A DNA stretch of 64,000 nt. It comes from Paucisalibacillus algeriensis (lineage in GTDB: Bacteria; Bacillota; Bacilli; Bacillales; Amphibacillaceae). The notes under the pieces were generated by a model. It did no database searches. It was not told where the DNA came from and saw nothing but the letters and a program-made list of their open reading frames with translations. A program made the translations under genes and the position numbers. The stretch spans positions 62,001 to 126,000 of the forward strand of contig NZ_CBYO010000001.1 of the NCBI RefSeq assembly GCF_000577245.1, in the 5' to 3' direction. Of the stretch, positions 16,731-26,268 are shown in pieces. Within the stretch, counting starts at the first letter, position 1. Every line of letters begins with the position of its first letter.

Positions 16731-17696
16731 CTAGTCATAACGTATCCTCGGGTCCACAATACTGTAGAAAATATCGGCTAATAAATTTCCGATGAGGATG
16801 GTTACTCCAAGTAATAAAGCAATTGCCATTATGATTGGATAGTCTCGATTCGTTATTGAATTGATAAATAATGTGCCTAGTCCTGGATAACTAAAGACTT
16901 GTTCTGTAATGATGGCACCACTTAATAAAGCACCAAATTCAAAACCCATTAAAGTAATGATTGGAATCATCGCATTGCGAAGTGTGTGCTTATAGAGTAC
17001 ATTTCTATCACTCATGCCCTTAGCCTTTGCAGTTCGAATATAATCACTGCTAAGAACATCTAATACCTCTGAACGCATATAACGCATATAAGAAGCGGTT
17101 CCAGCAAGTCCTAACGTTATTCCTGGTAGGACCATATGGTGTATACGATCAAAAAATTCTTGAAGTCCTGTAACTTCTGTACCGGTTATTGTTCCTTGTG
17201 AGGGAAACCACCCGAGTTTAATAGCAAAGAGGTAAATAGCTATTAGCCCAAAGAAGAAGTTAGGAACAGCAAGCCCGAAGAAGCCAAAAGTCGTTGCCCC
17301 ATAATCAAAGATAGAATAAGGGTTACGTGCTGAGTAAATACCAATAGGAATAGAAACAATTAACGTAATGGCAAGTGCAAATAAACCTAAATAGAGTGTG
17401 TTGGGCATTCTCTCCCAAATAAGACTTGCGACAGATCTGCCTTTATAATACATGGATTCTCCGAAGTCTCCTGTAACCATTCTCGAAGCCCAGTTAACAT
17501 ATTGAATTGGAACCGGATCATTAAGCCCTAATGCTTCACGCTGTTGTTCATATACCTCTGGATCAATGGTGGGGTCTAACATTCTGCCCGTAAAAGGATC
17601 ACCTGGTGCTGCTTTTGCAAGGCCGAATATTATCATGGAAAGCACGATGAGCATCGGTATAAAAACTAATATTCTTCTAATAATATATTTGTACAA
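16731..17696 (-). CDS. appB: Oligopeptide ABC transporter permease AppB
   Basis: 321 residues, OppB/DppB-type permease with N-terminal KYIIRRILVFIPMLIVLSMI, FGLAKAAPGDPF, and the EAA loop TAKAKGMSDRNVLYKHTLRN (about 225-244). Start is TTG 17696 behind a run of seven G (17702-17708 on the plus strand as C). That run can pair with the pyrimidine stretch just upstream, so translation may be throttled. Stop lies 11 nt before the appC start. Confidence 0.88.
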   Translation of the reverse strand: MYKYIIRRILVFIPMLIVLSMIIFGLAKAAPGDPFTGRMLDPTIDPEVYEQQREALGLNDPVPIQYVNWASRMVTGDFGESMYYKGRSVASLIWERMPNTLYLGLFALAITLIVSIPIGIYSARNPYSIFDYGATTFGFFGLAVPNFFFGLIAIYLFAIKLGWFPSQGTITGTEVTGLQEFFDRIHHMVLPGITLGLAGTASYMRYMRSEVLDVLSSDYIRTAKAKGMSDRNVLYKHTLRNAMIPIITLMGFEFGALLSGAIITEQVFSYPGLGTLFINSITNRDYPIIMAIALLLGVTILIGNLLADIFYSIVDPRIRYD

Positions 17697-17701
17697 GAAA
17701 A

Positions 17702-17759
17702 CCCCCCCTTATGAAGGAGGAGGATGTCTAATAGGATACAGACCTGATTAGACATCCTC
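17702..17759 (-). promoter_or_regulatory. Hairpins between appA and appB
   Basis: On the minus strand a perfect 13 bp stem GAGGATGTCTAAT / ATTAGACATCCTC (17720-17759) is followed by a pyrimidine run that can pair with the G-run forming the appB Shine-Dalgarno (17702-17723). The two structures share bases and would compete. Expected effect: keep the substrate-binding protein in excess over the permeases, by 3' end protection and reduced appB translation. Confidence 0.5.
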
Positions 17760-17847
17760 TATTATATTTTAGCGACTACTTCCTACGCCCAAGGACTAGT
17801 GAGTCTTCCTCTGTAGTCTCTATCCGGGCGCTTCTGCTTTTGTTGTA

Positions 17848-19665
17848 TTACTCTGCGTCATTAACCCACCATAGGTGAGGGTCATTATACATGGTGAATG
17901 GTAGTGGTTCTACACCTTGAAGCCTGTTGTTATACGCCCATAAGCTATTTTGCGCATATAAAATTACAGCAGGTAAGTCTTCAGAGTACAGCTTTTGCCA
18001 TTCTTTATAGACTTCTTTACGATATTCTTGCTCAAATGCATCTGGAGCTTTAAGTGCTTGTTGTAGTAGTTCCTCAGAATCAGGATTGTTCCAACGGGAG
18101 AAGTTATAAGCTGCCATTGTTCCCCATAAACCAGTTGGATCCGGATCAGCACTACCTAGGCTCCAACCAATAAGATATAAATCCCAATCACTATTGTCAT
18201 TCGTCAAGTCCTCTACATAAGCAGACATCTCTTTTGGTTGACGCAAGTTTACATTGATTCCAACTTCTTCAAGCATTTGCTCGATTAATGGGGCTGACTT
18301 TTCACGTAGCTCATTACCGGTCGGGTAATCAAAGTTTAGTACCCATTCATTTCCATCAGGGTCTTCACGGAAGCCATCATCATTCGTATCCACATAGCCT
18401 AATTCGTCTAGCATGGATGCGGCTTTATCCGGATCATGGGTGTAATTTGTTGTTTCGCTCTCATCATACGCCCAGAATTGCTTGGCGATTGGAGAGTTTA
18501 ATATCGCACCACGTCCATATAACAGACCATCAATTAGGCCCTCACGATTAATTGCATAAGCAATCGCTTGGCGTACTTCTGGATTAGATATTTTTTCATT
18601 TGGAACCCAGTTGTCAGGATTTAATGTACCACTTTCGACATCGTCAGCGGTCCGGTGGTTCTGCTTGAATCCCATAATTTGATAACCAAAGTCAGGTTGT
18701 TCAATAATGGTGATATTTCCAAGACCTTGAACCATTTCAAAATCTGCTGGTTGGATACCGTTAGGATCTGCTACAAAATCGATCTCACCGGATTCCAGTA
18801 AACCAGACATTACTGACTGTGCAACGACTTTCCAAACAATTTTGTCTAAATAAGCAGCACCTTGCCAGTAATCATCGTGTCGCTCAAGAACATATTGCTC
18901 ACGCTCAACCATTTCGGTGAATTTAAATGGTCCTGTACCAATAACTTGACCTGGCTGTCTAGATTCAGGAGCCTCTGGCATTTCTGATACTGGAATATCG
19001 GCGAAGATATGTTCTGGGATAATGGTGAAGCTAGCATAGTACAGTGGGTTGATATTAGGCTCTGCAAATTTAAATTTGACTGTATAATCATCCACTGCTT
19101 CCACACCCTGGAATTCATCTGTTTCACCACTTACATATTCTTCATAACCTAATAGTGGTGTTACGTATGCAGTCCGGATTCCTCCAGAAGCTACATAGTC
19201 TGGGTCTGAAATTGATTTATAGGTGAATACCACATCATCTGCTGTGAATTCTTCACCGTCATGCCATTTTACCCCTTCTTCTAGATACATCGTTAACTCT
19301 GTTTGATCTTCATTCGTCTCCCAGTCCTTAGCTAAACCAGGAATAAATTCCAGACTTTCATTCTGACCAACTAAGCCTTCATGTGTGAAGGAAAGGATAT
19401 TTGCTTCATAGGCTTCTTCATAGAAAATCGGGTTAAACATCCCTGCGGGAGCAGAGTACATCGCACCGGTTAAAGTACCACCAGATGTTGGACCAGATGC
19501 TTCTTCTTTTTCTTCTTCTTTCTTCTCGTCATCTTTGTTTGCGTCTTCCGTTTCACCTGGATCATCTTGTGGTTCAGCAGAATCATCGTTTCCGCAAGCT
19601 GCTAATACAAGTCCCAACAAGAGTAATAACGAAATGACCAACAAACGTAACCTGTGTTTATACAA
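17848..19665 (-). CDS. appA: Peptide-binding lipoprotein AppA
   Basis: 605-residue substrate-binding lipoprotein (SBP family 5). Signal peptide with lipobox LVLAAC (Cys about 24), an acidic Glu/Asp/Lys linker to about 60, then the binding domain: TELTMYLEEGVKWHDGEEFT, ADDVVFTYKSI, and the C-terminal lobe with LYLIGWSLGSADPDP. Start is TTG 19665 with GGGGGA 7 nt upstream; an ATG 5 nt earlier is out of frame. Captures oligopeptides outside the membrane for AppBCDF. Confidence 0.88.
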   Translation of the reverse strand: MYKHRLRLLVISLLLLLGLVLAACGNDDSAEPQDDPGETEDANKDDEKKEEEKEEASGPTSGGTLTGAMYSAPAGMFNPIFYEEAYEANILSFTHEGLVGQNESLEFIPGLAKDWETNEDQTELTMYLEEGVKWHDGEEFTADDVVFTYKSISDPDYVASGGIRTAYVTPLLGYEEYVSGETDEFQGVEAVDDYTVKFKFAEPNINPLYYASFTIIPEHIFADIPVSEMPEAPESRQPGQVIGTGPFKFTEMVEREQYVLERHDDYWQGAAYLDKIVWKVVAQSVMSGLLESGEIDFVADPNGIQPADFEMVQGLGNITIIEQPDFGYQIMGFKQNHRTADDVESGTLNPDNWVPNEKISNPEVRQAIAYAINREGLIDGLLYGRGAILNSPIAKQFWAYDESETTNYTHDPDKAASMLDELGYVDTNDDGFREDPDGNEWVLNFDYPTGNELREKSAPLIEQMLEEVGINVNLRQPKEMSAYVEDLTNDNSDWDLYLIGWSLGSADPDPTGLWGTMAAYNFSRWNNPDSEELLQQALKAPDAFEQEYRKEVYKEWQKLYSEDLPAVILYAQNSLWAYNNRLQGVEPLPFTMYNDPHLWWVNDAE

Positions 19666-19745
19666 AACATTGTCCCCCTTTTTTATTCGTAGTAGTGATA
19701 TGTCGACATACTGGCGTTAATCGATACACATCACCTCCTTTAAAG

Positions 19746-19770
19746 TGATATTAGCCAAATGGCAATATCA
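19746..19770. other. Hairpin between appF and appA
   Basis: TGATATT-A-GCC / GGC-A-ATATCA, a compact perfect stem in the 142 nt gap. After it on the minus strand comes a strong AAAGGAGGTGAT leading into a 23-codon frame (GTG near 19728) that runs into the appA start region; it may be a leader peptide or chance. Confidence 0.35.
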
Positions 19771-19807
19771 ATCATTTCAATCAAAGAGTTTTTTGATGCA
19801 CATGAAA

Positions 19808-20815
19808 CTAAGTATATAAATGACAAGCAACCAGGTGCTCATCATTTTCGGGACCTTTAAGTTCGGGCCTTTCAACAGAACACCTATCATGTGCTAACGG
19901 GCATCTAGTGCGAAATGGACATCCAGATGGTGGATTTACCGGACTTGGTAGATCACCTGTGATACGGATTTTCTTCCTTTCTAGCTTCGTGTCATCGGAA
20001 TCAATGATTGGAATGGAAGCAAGTAAACCCTGGGTGTAAGGATGTAATGCATTTTCGTATAGAGCTTTCTTTGGAGCAATTTCTACAATCCGTCCAAGAT
20101 ACATAACGGCTATTCGGTCACTGATATGTTTAACAACACTTAAGTCATGCGCGATGAACAGGTATGTTAAGGAAAACTCATCTTGCAGATCCTTCATTAA
20201 GTTAAGTACCTGTGCCTGAATAGAAACATCTAATGCGGAAACAGGTTCATCACAGATAACTAGCTGTGGGTTGATGATTAATGCTCTTGCAATACTAATA
20301 CGTTGCCTTTGACCCCCGGAAAATTCATGTGGATACTTTAAACGGTCATCTGCCCGAAGTCCTACCTTTTCCATAATTTCAATAGCTTTTTCTTTCCGTT
20401 CTTGTTTCGAAAGATTTGTTTGCACTAGAAGTGGTTCTTCAATTAATTCAGCAACACTCATCTTGGAATTGAGTGAACCAAAAGGATCCTGGAATACCAT
20501 TTGCATATCTCGCCTGTAGGGTCTAACTTGCCTTTGTTTTAGCTTAGAGATTTCATCTCCGTTAAAGTAGACTTCACCCTCTGTTGGATCAAGCAATCGT
20601 AAAATGACTCGACCCAATGTCGACTTTCCTGAACCTGATTCACCGACAATTCCTAAGGTTTCTCCCTTCAAAACCGAAAAAGACACATCATCCACGGCTT
20701 TTAAATGGGCAACTGTTCGTTTTAAAATCCCTCCTTTGATTGGAAAGTATTTTTTTATATGGTGAACGTCTAGGAGTTTTTCTTTTTTTAGTTTGTTTTG
20801 TGTAAGGCTTGTCAT
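19808..20815 (-). CDS. appF: Oligopeptide ABC transporter ATPase AppF
   Basis: 335-residue ATP-binding subunit. Walker [10 protein letters not shown] (about 55-63), Q-loop [16 protein letters not shown], signature [10 protein letters not shown], Walker [14 protein letters not shown]-loop AHDLS, and the C-terminal oligopeptide-type extension with four Cys-like positions [17 protein letters not shown] 20815 overlaps the appD stop by 4 nt, with AGGAGG upstream. Works as a heterodimer with AppD. Confidence 0.9.
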   Translation of the reverse strand: MTSLTQNKLKKEKLLDVHHIKKYFPIKGGILKRTVAHLKAVDDVSFSVLKGETLGIVGESGSGKSTLGRVILRLLDPTEGEVYFNGDEISKLKQRQVRPYRRDMQMVFQDPFGSLNSKMSVAELIEEPLLVQTNLSKQERKEKAIEIMEKVGLRADDRLKYPHEFSGGQRQRISIARALIINPQLVICDEPVSALDVSIQAQVLNLMKDLQDEFSLTYLFIAHDLSVVKHISDRIAVMYLGRIVEIAPKKALYENALHPYTQGLLASIPIIDSDDTKLERKKIRITGDLPSPVNPPSGCPFRTRCPLAHDRCSVERPELKGPENDEHLVACHLYT

Positions 20816-21798
20816 TCTGTGCCCTCCTTTTCATGAAGATGGCAGCGTACAGCATGATTTTTAGTGAGTTGATAAATAGGTGGATTTGCTTGCTTACATT
20901 TTTCCATAGCAAACGGACAACGATCATAAAAGCGACATCCACTCGGAAGGTCGTATGCAGGAGGAACAGTACCTTTAATTGTTCCTAGACGGTCAACATC
21001 TTCCTTAAGATTTGGCAAGCTTTCTAATAGTCCTTTTGTATAAGGATGTTCAGTTGTACGAAGTAATTCTTTCGTTGGTGCTTCTTCCACTATTTGCCCA
21101 CCATACATGACAATAATTCGATCAGCGTATTCAGATACTATTCCTAGATCATGTGTAATGAGCAGTAAGGCCATATTAAATTTTTCTTTCATCTCGACCA
21201 TTAAATCTAGGATTTGCGCTTGAATCGTGACATCTAATGCTGTTGTAGGTTCATCGGCAATCAGAAGTTTAGGGTTACACGAGATCGCCATGGCGATCAT
21301 CACGCGCTGACGCATTCCCCCAGATAATTGATGGGGGTACTCATGTATTACATCTTCTGCTCTAGATATTCCAACAGTTTTTAATAGGTTAATAGCTTCC
21401 ATTTGTGCTGCTTTCTTTTCCATCCTTTTATGCTTGCGGAGCATCTCTGTAATTTGATTACCGATAGTAAAGACAGGGTTTAATGCTGTCATCGGCTCTT
21501 GGAAGATCATTGCAATCTCGTTTCCCCTCAGCTTTGTCATTTGTTTAGATGATAGTTTAGAAATCTCGGTATCATGTAAATGGATGGTTCCATCAATAAT
21601 TTTCCCTGGCTTTTCAATTAGTTGCATGATAGATAAGGCGGTTATACTTTTTCCACTTCCGGATTCCCCTACGATTGCGACTGTTTCACCGGGAGATACA
21701 GAAAAGGAAACACCATCAACAGCTTTTGCTACTCTGTTTCTATCTAAATAAAAGTATGTCTTTAATTGATTGACAGATAGAAGCGGATTTTTTGTCAT
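20812..21798 (-). CDS. appD: Oligopeptide ABC transporter ATPase AppD
   Basis: 328 residues. Walker [11 protein letters not shown]-loop MIFQEPMTALNPVFTI, signature LSGGMRQRV, Walker B LLIADEPTTALD, ITHDLG, and the C-terminal oligopeptide_HPY-type region CRFYDRCPFAMEKC. Start chosen at ATG 21798 because AAAGGAG lies 9 nt upstream; the longer frame to 21819 includes the Shine-Dalgarno itself. First gene of the app operon. Confidence 0.9.
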   Translation of the reverse strand: MTKNPLLSVNQLKTYFYLDRNRVAKAVDGVSFSVSPGETVAIVGESGSGKSITALSIMQLIEKPGKIIDGTIHLHDTEISKLSSKQMTKLRGNEIAMIFQEPMTALNPVFTIGNQITEMLRKHKRMEKKAAQMEAINLLKTVGISRAEDVIHEYPHQLSGGMRQRVMIAMAISCNPKLLIADEPTTALDVTIQAQILDLMVEMKEKFNMALLLITHDLGIVSEYADRIIVMYGGQIVEEAPTKELLRTTEHPYTKGLLESLPNLKEDVDRLGTIKGTVPPAYDLPSGCRFYDRCPFAMEKCKQANPPIYQLTKNHAVRCHLHEKEGTE

Positions 21799-21842
21799 GA
21801 GAGCCACTCCTTTCCCCATTGATTGGAAGGTTCCTATATTCG

Positions 21843-21857
21843 TATCATAGTATGATA
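21843..21857. promoter_or_regulatory. Perfect palindrome upstream of appD
   Basis: TATCATAGTATGATA, a 15 bp perfect palindrome 45-60 nt before the appD start. A candidate repressor site for the app operon. The remaining gap to the amidase gene (21858-22115) shows no gene; it must hold the divergent promoters. Confidence 0.35.
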
Positions 21858-22115
21858 GGTCGTTTTACATTATTCCTATTTATTACAAGTTAACGGGTAG
21901 TTTTACCCCTATCAAATGGCTTGGATAGATAAAAGATACTAGTTTGAATTGGTGAACTCTCCCTTAATAACCAGAATAGTTCGAGGTCCATTAGGCTATA
22001 CACAAGTGTTTTTCAGTTGGATAGGAAAAACGGCATGTAAATGGACTTTTATTTTTTTCATGATAAACTGAGTGTGGTATTAAAGTTGGAGAATATAGGA
22101 AAATGGGGTGTTAGG

Positions 22116-23645
22116 ATGGATCTTCGTACTTATGTAACGTTAGATGCAACGGAAATGGCGGCTTTACTTAAGCAAAAGGAGGTTACTCCAAAAGAACTTG
22201 TTTCCTTAAGCTATGATCAATTAGAAAAGGTTAATCCAATCTTAAACGCTGTCATCCACGACAGGAAAGAAAAGGCTATGCAAGTAGCGGAGACTATTGA
22301 AGTAGGGGAAACAGGATTTTCTGGGGTACCTTTTTTACTTAAAAATATATCGCAGGCATTAAAGGGTGAGCCAATTACATCTGGCTCAAGACTATTGCGT
22401 TCCAATTTTGCGAAACGAAATTCTAATCTGGTGGACAAGCTAGAGCGGGCAGGATTTCTGTTTCTTGGCCATACCAATACACCGGAGTTTGGTCTAAAGA
22501 ATATTTCTGAACCAGTTCTTTATGGGCCATCTAGAAACCCGTGGAATACAGATTATTCCCCTGGTGGGTCAAGTGGTGGTACTGCAGCGGCTATAGCAGC
22601 CGGGGTTGTACCAATGGCAGGTGCTAGTGATGGAGGAGGATCCATTCGTATTCCTGCATCATTTTCTGGATTATTTGGACTGAAACCAACTAGAGGGCGT
22701 ACGCCTGTTGGACCAGGTGCTGGTCGTCAATGGCAGGGTGCATCCATTGACTTTGCTTTATCTAGAACAGTTCGTGATAGTGCAGCATTACTTGATGTTT
22801 TACAAGTTGTACAACCGGAAGCAGCTTTTCAGGTACCACTTTTTCATGGGAGTTTCTCGGAAGAAATGAAAAAGCCATTTACCAAACCGTTGAAAATTGC
22901 TTTTACTACCAAATCACCAGTTGGGACACCAGTTTCAGAAGATGCGAAAAAAGCAGTTCTAAGAGTGGTGGCTTGGCTAGAGGCAGAGGGACACCGTGTA
23001 GAGGAAAAGGAAAACGATGTTGATGGTGTTCAATTAATGCGTAATTATTATTTAATGAACAGTGGGGAAATGTCCTCACTAGTATTAGGATTGGAGTCAG
23101 CATTTGGAAGAGAGATGACTGCAGAGGATATGGAAATTGAGTCATGGTTATTAAATGTAGCAGGTAGGTCTGTAACAGCTGCTGAATTCACAGCAAGTCT
23201 TGCCTCATGGGATACCGCGGCAGCACAAATGGCTACGCTACATCGCGAGTTTGATTTCTATATTACACCAGCAACAGCTAATACAGCTCCAAAAGTTGGT
23301 GAACTTACACACTCAGAGGAAAAACAGTTAGAGCTTCGCGAACGGGTGAAGAAGTTGGATAAACAAGGACAACAAGAATTGATTTATGAAATGTTCTTAC
23401 CAAGTTTAACGTACACACCATTCACACAGCTCGCAAACTTAACAGGTCAACCTGCTGTATCATTACCGGTTTACCTATCAGACCAAGGACTCCCATTAGG
23501 GGTTCAAGTAATGGCATCCAAAGGGGAAGAGAATCGATTACTACAATTATCCTATCAACTGGAACAAACTTCACTATGGATAGATACCATGAATAACCCT
23601 TTTTTGAAAGAATTTATAACAGAGGAACAGGCCCCTCGTATATAG
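22116..23645 (+). CDS. Amidase signature-family hydrolase
   Basis: 509 residues from ATG 22116 (GGGGTG 6 nt before; the frame is open back to 22041 but that part, DFYFFHDKLSVVLKLENIG, is not family-like). Ser-cis-Ser-Lys triad is visible: Lys in PFLLKNI (about 75), Ser in [16 protein letters not shown] (about 152), nucleophile Ser in [14 protein letters not shown] (about 176). C-terminal part carries [17 protein letters not shown]. Likely cytoplasmic carboxylic-amide hydrolase. Position beside the divergent peptide importer may mean it acts on imported peptide-like amides; that link is inference. Not GatA, since the other Gat genes are absent. Confidence 0.85.
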   Translation: MDLRTYVTLDATEMAALLKQKEVTPKELVSLSYDQLEKVNPILNAVIHDRKEKAMQVAETIEVGETGFSGVPFLLKNISQALKGEPITSGSRLLRSNFAKRNSNLVDKLERAGFLFLGHTNTPEFGLKNISEPVLYGPSRNPWNTDYSPGGSSGGTAAAIAAGVVPMAGASDGGGSIRIPASFSGLFGLKPTRGRTPVGPGAGRQWQGASIDFALSRTVRDSAALLDVLQVVQPEAAFQVPLFHGSFSEEMKKPFTKPLKIAFTTKSPVGTPVSEDAKKAVLRVVAWLEAEGHRVEEKENDVDGVQLMRNYYLMNSGEMSSLVLGLESAFGREMTAEDMEIESWLLNVAGRSVTAAEFTASLASWDTAAAQMATLHREFDFYITPATANTAPKVGELTHSEEKQLELRERVKKLDKQGQQELIYEMFLPSLTYTPFTQLANLTGQPAVSLPVYLSDQGLPLGVQVMASKGEENRLLQLSYQLEQTSLWIDTMNNPFLKEFITEEQAPRI

Positions 23646-23654
23646 ATAGTGATT

Positions 23655-23694
23655 GGACAGTCATCTTATAGTGTTAAGGTGGCTGTCCTATTTC
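23655..23694 (+). terminator. Terminator of the amidase gene
   Basis: GGACAGTCATCTTA / TAAGGTGGCTGTCC with one G-U-type pair, then TATTTCATTC. The following 23695-23971 contains no gene I can recognise. Confidence 0.7.
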
Positions 23695-23971
23695 ATTCTC
23701 TCACATAATTTCAACGAAATTCTCAGTTTTAAAATGGTGCATAGAAGCTGCTCATTCCTCATTTCAATAGGATTCAAATCGGGCTCACTCACTCGCAAGT
23801 AACAGTTATGATACCTTCTAAGTTTCGATAACATTACATCTCCCTAGATATGTTTCGGACGTCCATAAGAACGTGTATATAGATAAAGCAGCATTATCTG
23901 AAGGTTAGATAAATACTAGTTTCCTAGTTTAAAAAACAAATTATAAGAAAATAATGTATATTAAGTAACCT

Positions 23972-24000
23972 TTTACTAAATGGGACATTTTTAGTATAGT
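23972..24000 (+). promoter_or_regulatory. Sigma-A-type promoter of the moxR operon
   Basis: TTTACT (23972-23977), 17 bp, TATAGT (23995-24000), 40 nt before the moxR start. Confidence 0.55.
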
Positions 24001-24039
24001 AAAAGGGTAATAGTAACATAAATGGAGGGGCGTTAGTAG

Positions 24040-24996
24040 ATGCAGGAGACAATGGTATACAATGAGAAAATTTCAAAAGTAATTGATAATGTCAATAAAG
24101 TAATGATTGGAAAAGAAGATGTAGCAATTTTAAGTTTAGTAGCTTTACTTGCAGAAGGGCATGTTCTATTAGAGGATGTACCTGGAGTCGGAAAGACGAT
24201 GCTTGTACGTACTCTCGCTAAGTCACTAGATTGTGATTTTAAAAGAATTCAATTTACCCCAGATCTATTACCTTCTGATGTAACGGGTATCTCTATTTAT
24301 AATCCAAAGGAAATGGAATTTGTATTCCGAGGTGGACCGATTTTTGGAAATGTTGTGTTAGCTGATGAAATCAATCGTACTTCTCCAAAGACACAATCTG
24401 CTTTACTAGAGGGAATGGAAGAAAAAAGTGTAACAGTTGATGGAGAAACAATACCACTTCAAAAACCCTTTTTTGTAATGGCTACCCAAAATCCGATTGA
24501 ATATGAAGGAACATATCCACTACCAGAGGCTCAGCTTGACCGATTTATTTTAAAGCTAACGATGGGTTATCCATCATTAGAAGACGAGTTGGAAATGTTA
24601 GAGAGAACATCCAAAGAGCACCCCATTGAAAGCCTTTCACCTGTCATGTCCAAAGAAGAGTTAGTAATAATCCAAAAAGAAGTTCGTAATGTATATATCG
24701 AAAAAAATGTGCAGCAATATATTATTAATCTTGTCCGAGAAACACGAAATCATGAATCTATTTTTCTAGGTGTAAGCCCTCGTGGTTCCATTGCTTTAAT
24801 GAAAGCTGCAAAAGCCTATGCTTTTATTAAGGGACGTGACTTTGTACTTCCAGATGATGTGAAATATTTAGCTCCATTTGTATTAACACATCGAATTATC
24901 TTAACTGCTGAGGCAAAATATGATGGTAAATCGGCAAGACAAATAGTGGAGCAGGTAGTTAAACAAACATTTGTACCAATTCGAAAGGAATTTTAG
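24040..24996 (+). CDS. yeaC: MoxR-type AAA+ ATPase, YeaC-like
   Basis: 318 residues. Walker A VPGVGKTM (about 47-54), Walker B VVLADEINR (about 108-116), sensor ATQNPIEYEGTYPLPEAQLDRF and sensor 2 region VSPRGSIALMKAAKAYA, all typical of MoxR ATPases, which act as chaperones for assembly or activation of partner proteins. GGAGGGG precedes ATG 24040. Followed by DUF58 and transglutaminase genes, the same trio as yeaC-yeaD-yebA upstream of guaA in B. subtilis. Confidence 0.88.
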   Translation: MQETMVYNEKISKVIDNVNKVMIGKEDVAILSLVALLAEGHVLLEDVPGVGKTMLVRTLAKSLDCDFKRIQFTPDLLPSDVTGISIYNPKEMEFVFRGGPIFGNVVLADEINRTSPKTQSALLEGMEEKSVTVDGETIPLQKPFFVMATQNPIEYEGTYPLPEAQLDRFILKLTMGYPSLEDELEMLERTSKEHPIESLSPVMSKEELVIIQKEVRNVYIEKNVQQYIINLVRETRNHESIFLGVSPRGSIALMKAAKAYAFIKGRDFVLPDDVKYLAPFVLTHRIILTAEAKYDGKSARQIVEQVVKQTFVPIRKEF

Positions 24997-25002
24997 GGTC
25001 TC

Positions 25003-26268
25003 ATGAAGATGTTTCGCTTCGTACGTAATGTTGTTTTTATCATTTTTCTATTTGTTATACTATTTGCGTATGCCATGTTCCAAGGGGGATTTGCAAGCTG
25101 GTTTTTATTCTATAGTTACCTACCAATCTTCCTGTACCTAATTGGGCTATCCTTTTATCCAATTTCAAAGTGGACTGTGGAGAGAAAGCTACAAAAGCAT
25201 GTTGTTGCGACAGGTGATCGGGTGAAGGTTTCTATTCAGGTAAATCGTAGAATTCCTTTTCCAATATTTTATTGTATTGTAGAGGAAGTTTTTCCGGAAA
25301 CATTGAATCGTGTGGATTTACGACACGCTAAATATCAGTATCTAGATCAACCAAATAAACTTTATAAAAGTCGTCATGTAAAAAAAATGTTCTTCCCTTG
25401 GTTCAAGCGAAAATTTGAAGTTTCCTATGAACTTAACCAACTTCCAAGAGGAAAGCATGATATCCCTGCTATTCGATTGAAGACTGGGGATATCTTTGGG
25501 TTAATCAAAAAAGAACATGTTTATCCGGCAGGAAATGAATTAATTGTATATCCAGTGGAAAGATCTATTCATCTGATTGAAAAAATGAACAGCTATGAAC
25601 AGGGATCCATTTCTTCATTTGCTATGAACTTGAAGAATACGAATGTTGCTACTGGGGTCCGTGAGTATATGCCGGGGGATAAATTTTCCTGGATTGATTG
25701 GAAACAAACAGCAAAGAAGAATGATGTTATGACAAAGGAATTTGAACAAGAAAAAAGCACAGATACCCTGATTATTTTGGATAGCTGTTACTATGATGGT
25801 ATGAATCTATTAGCCTATGAAGCTACCGTTGAAATGGGGATTTCCCTGATGGAGACAATTCGAAAACAAGCTTCACAGGTTGGCTTCTTATCCATTGGTG
25901 AAGAGACTGTTTTCTTTCCTGTTAAGCATGACCCAACGAAAATGGAGTGGATTCGTAAGCATCTAACACAAATTCAACCTAGTGGAAAATATAAATTTTC
26001 CAGAAAGCTGAAAGAAGAATTATTTAAAGTAACCAATAGCTTTTATGTTGTCTTAGTAACGACACACCTAGATGAGGAACTGAAGGAAACACTTCAGCAT
26101 GTTCGGTTACGCGAGAAAAAGCTACTGATTATTTTTATTCAAGCAGATAATCGAATTTCGGTTGAGGAGCACAGAATTATTCATGGGCTTCGAAATGAAG
26201 GGATTGGAATTTGTATATTAACAGAAAAAGAACTAGTAATGGATGTACTTGAGGTGAACACATTATGA
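25003..26268 (+). CDS. yeaD: DUF58 protein, YeaD-like
   Basis: 421 residues. Two N-terminal membrane helices (about 5-25 and 30-50), a beta-rich middle, then the DUF58 signature GVREYMPGDKFSWIDWKQTA (about 213-232) and a degenerate von Willebrand A-like fold (TLIILDSCYYDGMNLLAYE). Usual partner of a MoxR ATPase. Starts 6 nt after yeaC and overlaps the next gene by 4 nt. Confidence 0.85.
   Translation: MKMFRFVRNVVFIIFLFVILFAYAMFQGGFASWFLFYSYLPIFLYLIGLSFYPISKWTVERKLQKHVVATGDRVKVSIQVNRRIPFPIFYCIVEEVFPETLNRVDLRHAKYQYLDQPNKLYKSRHVKKMFFPWFKRKFEVSYELNQLPRGKHDIPAIRLKTGDIFGLIKKEHVYPAGNELIVYPVERSIHLIEKMNSYEQGSISSFAMNLKNTNVATGVREYMPGDKFSWIDWKQTAKKNDVMTKEFEQEKSTDTLIILDSCYYDGMNLLAYEATVEMGISLMETIRKQASQVGFLSIGEETVFFPVKHDPTKMEWIRKHLTQIQPSGKYKFSRKLKEELFKVTNSFYVVLVTTHLDEELKETLQHVRLREKKLLIIFIQADNRISVEEHRIIHGLRNEGIGICILTEKELVMDVLEVNTL

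Noticed and set aside
22041-22115. Extended N-terminus of the amidase
   Set aside because: The extra residues have no family match and the later ATG at 22116 has the better ribosome-site spacing.
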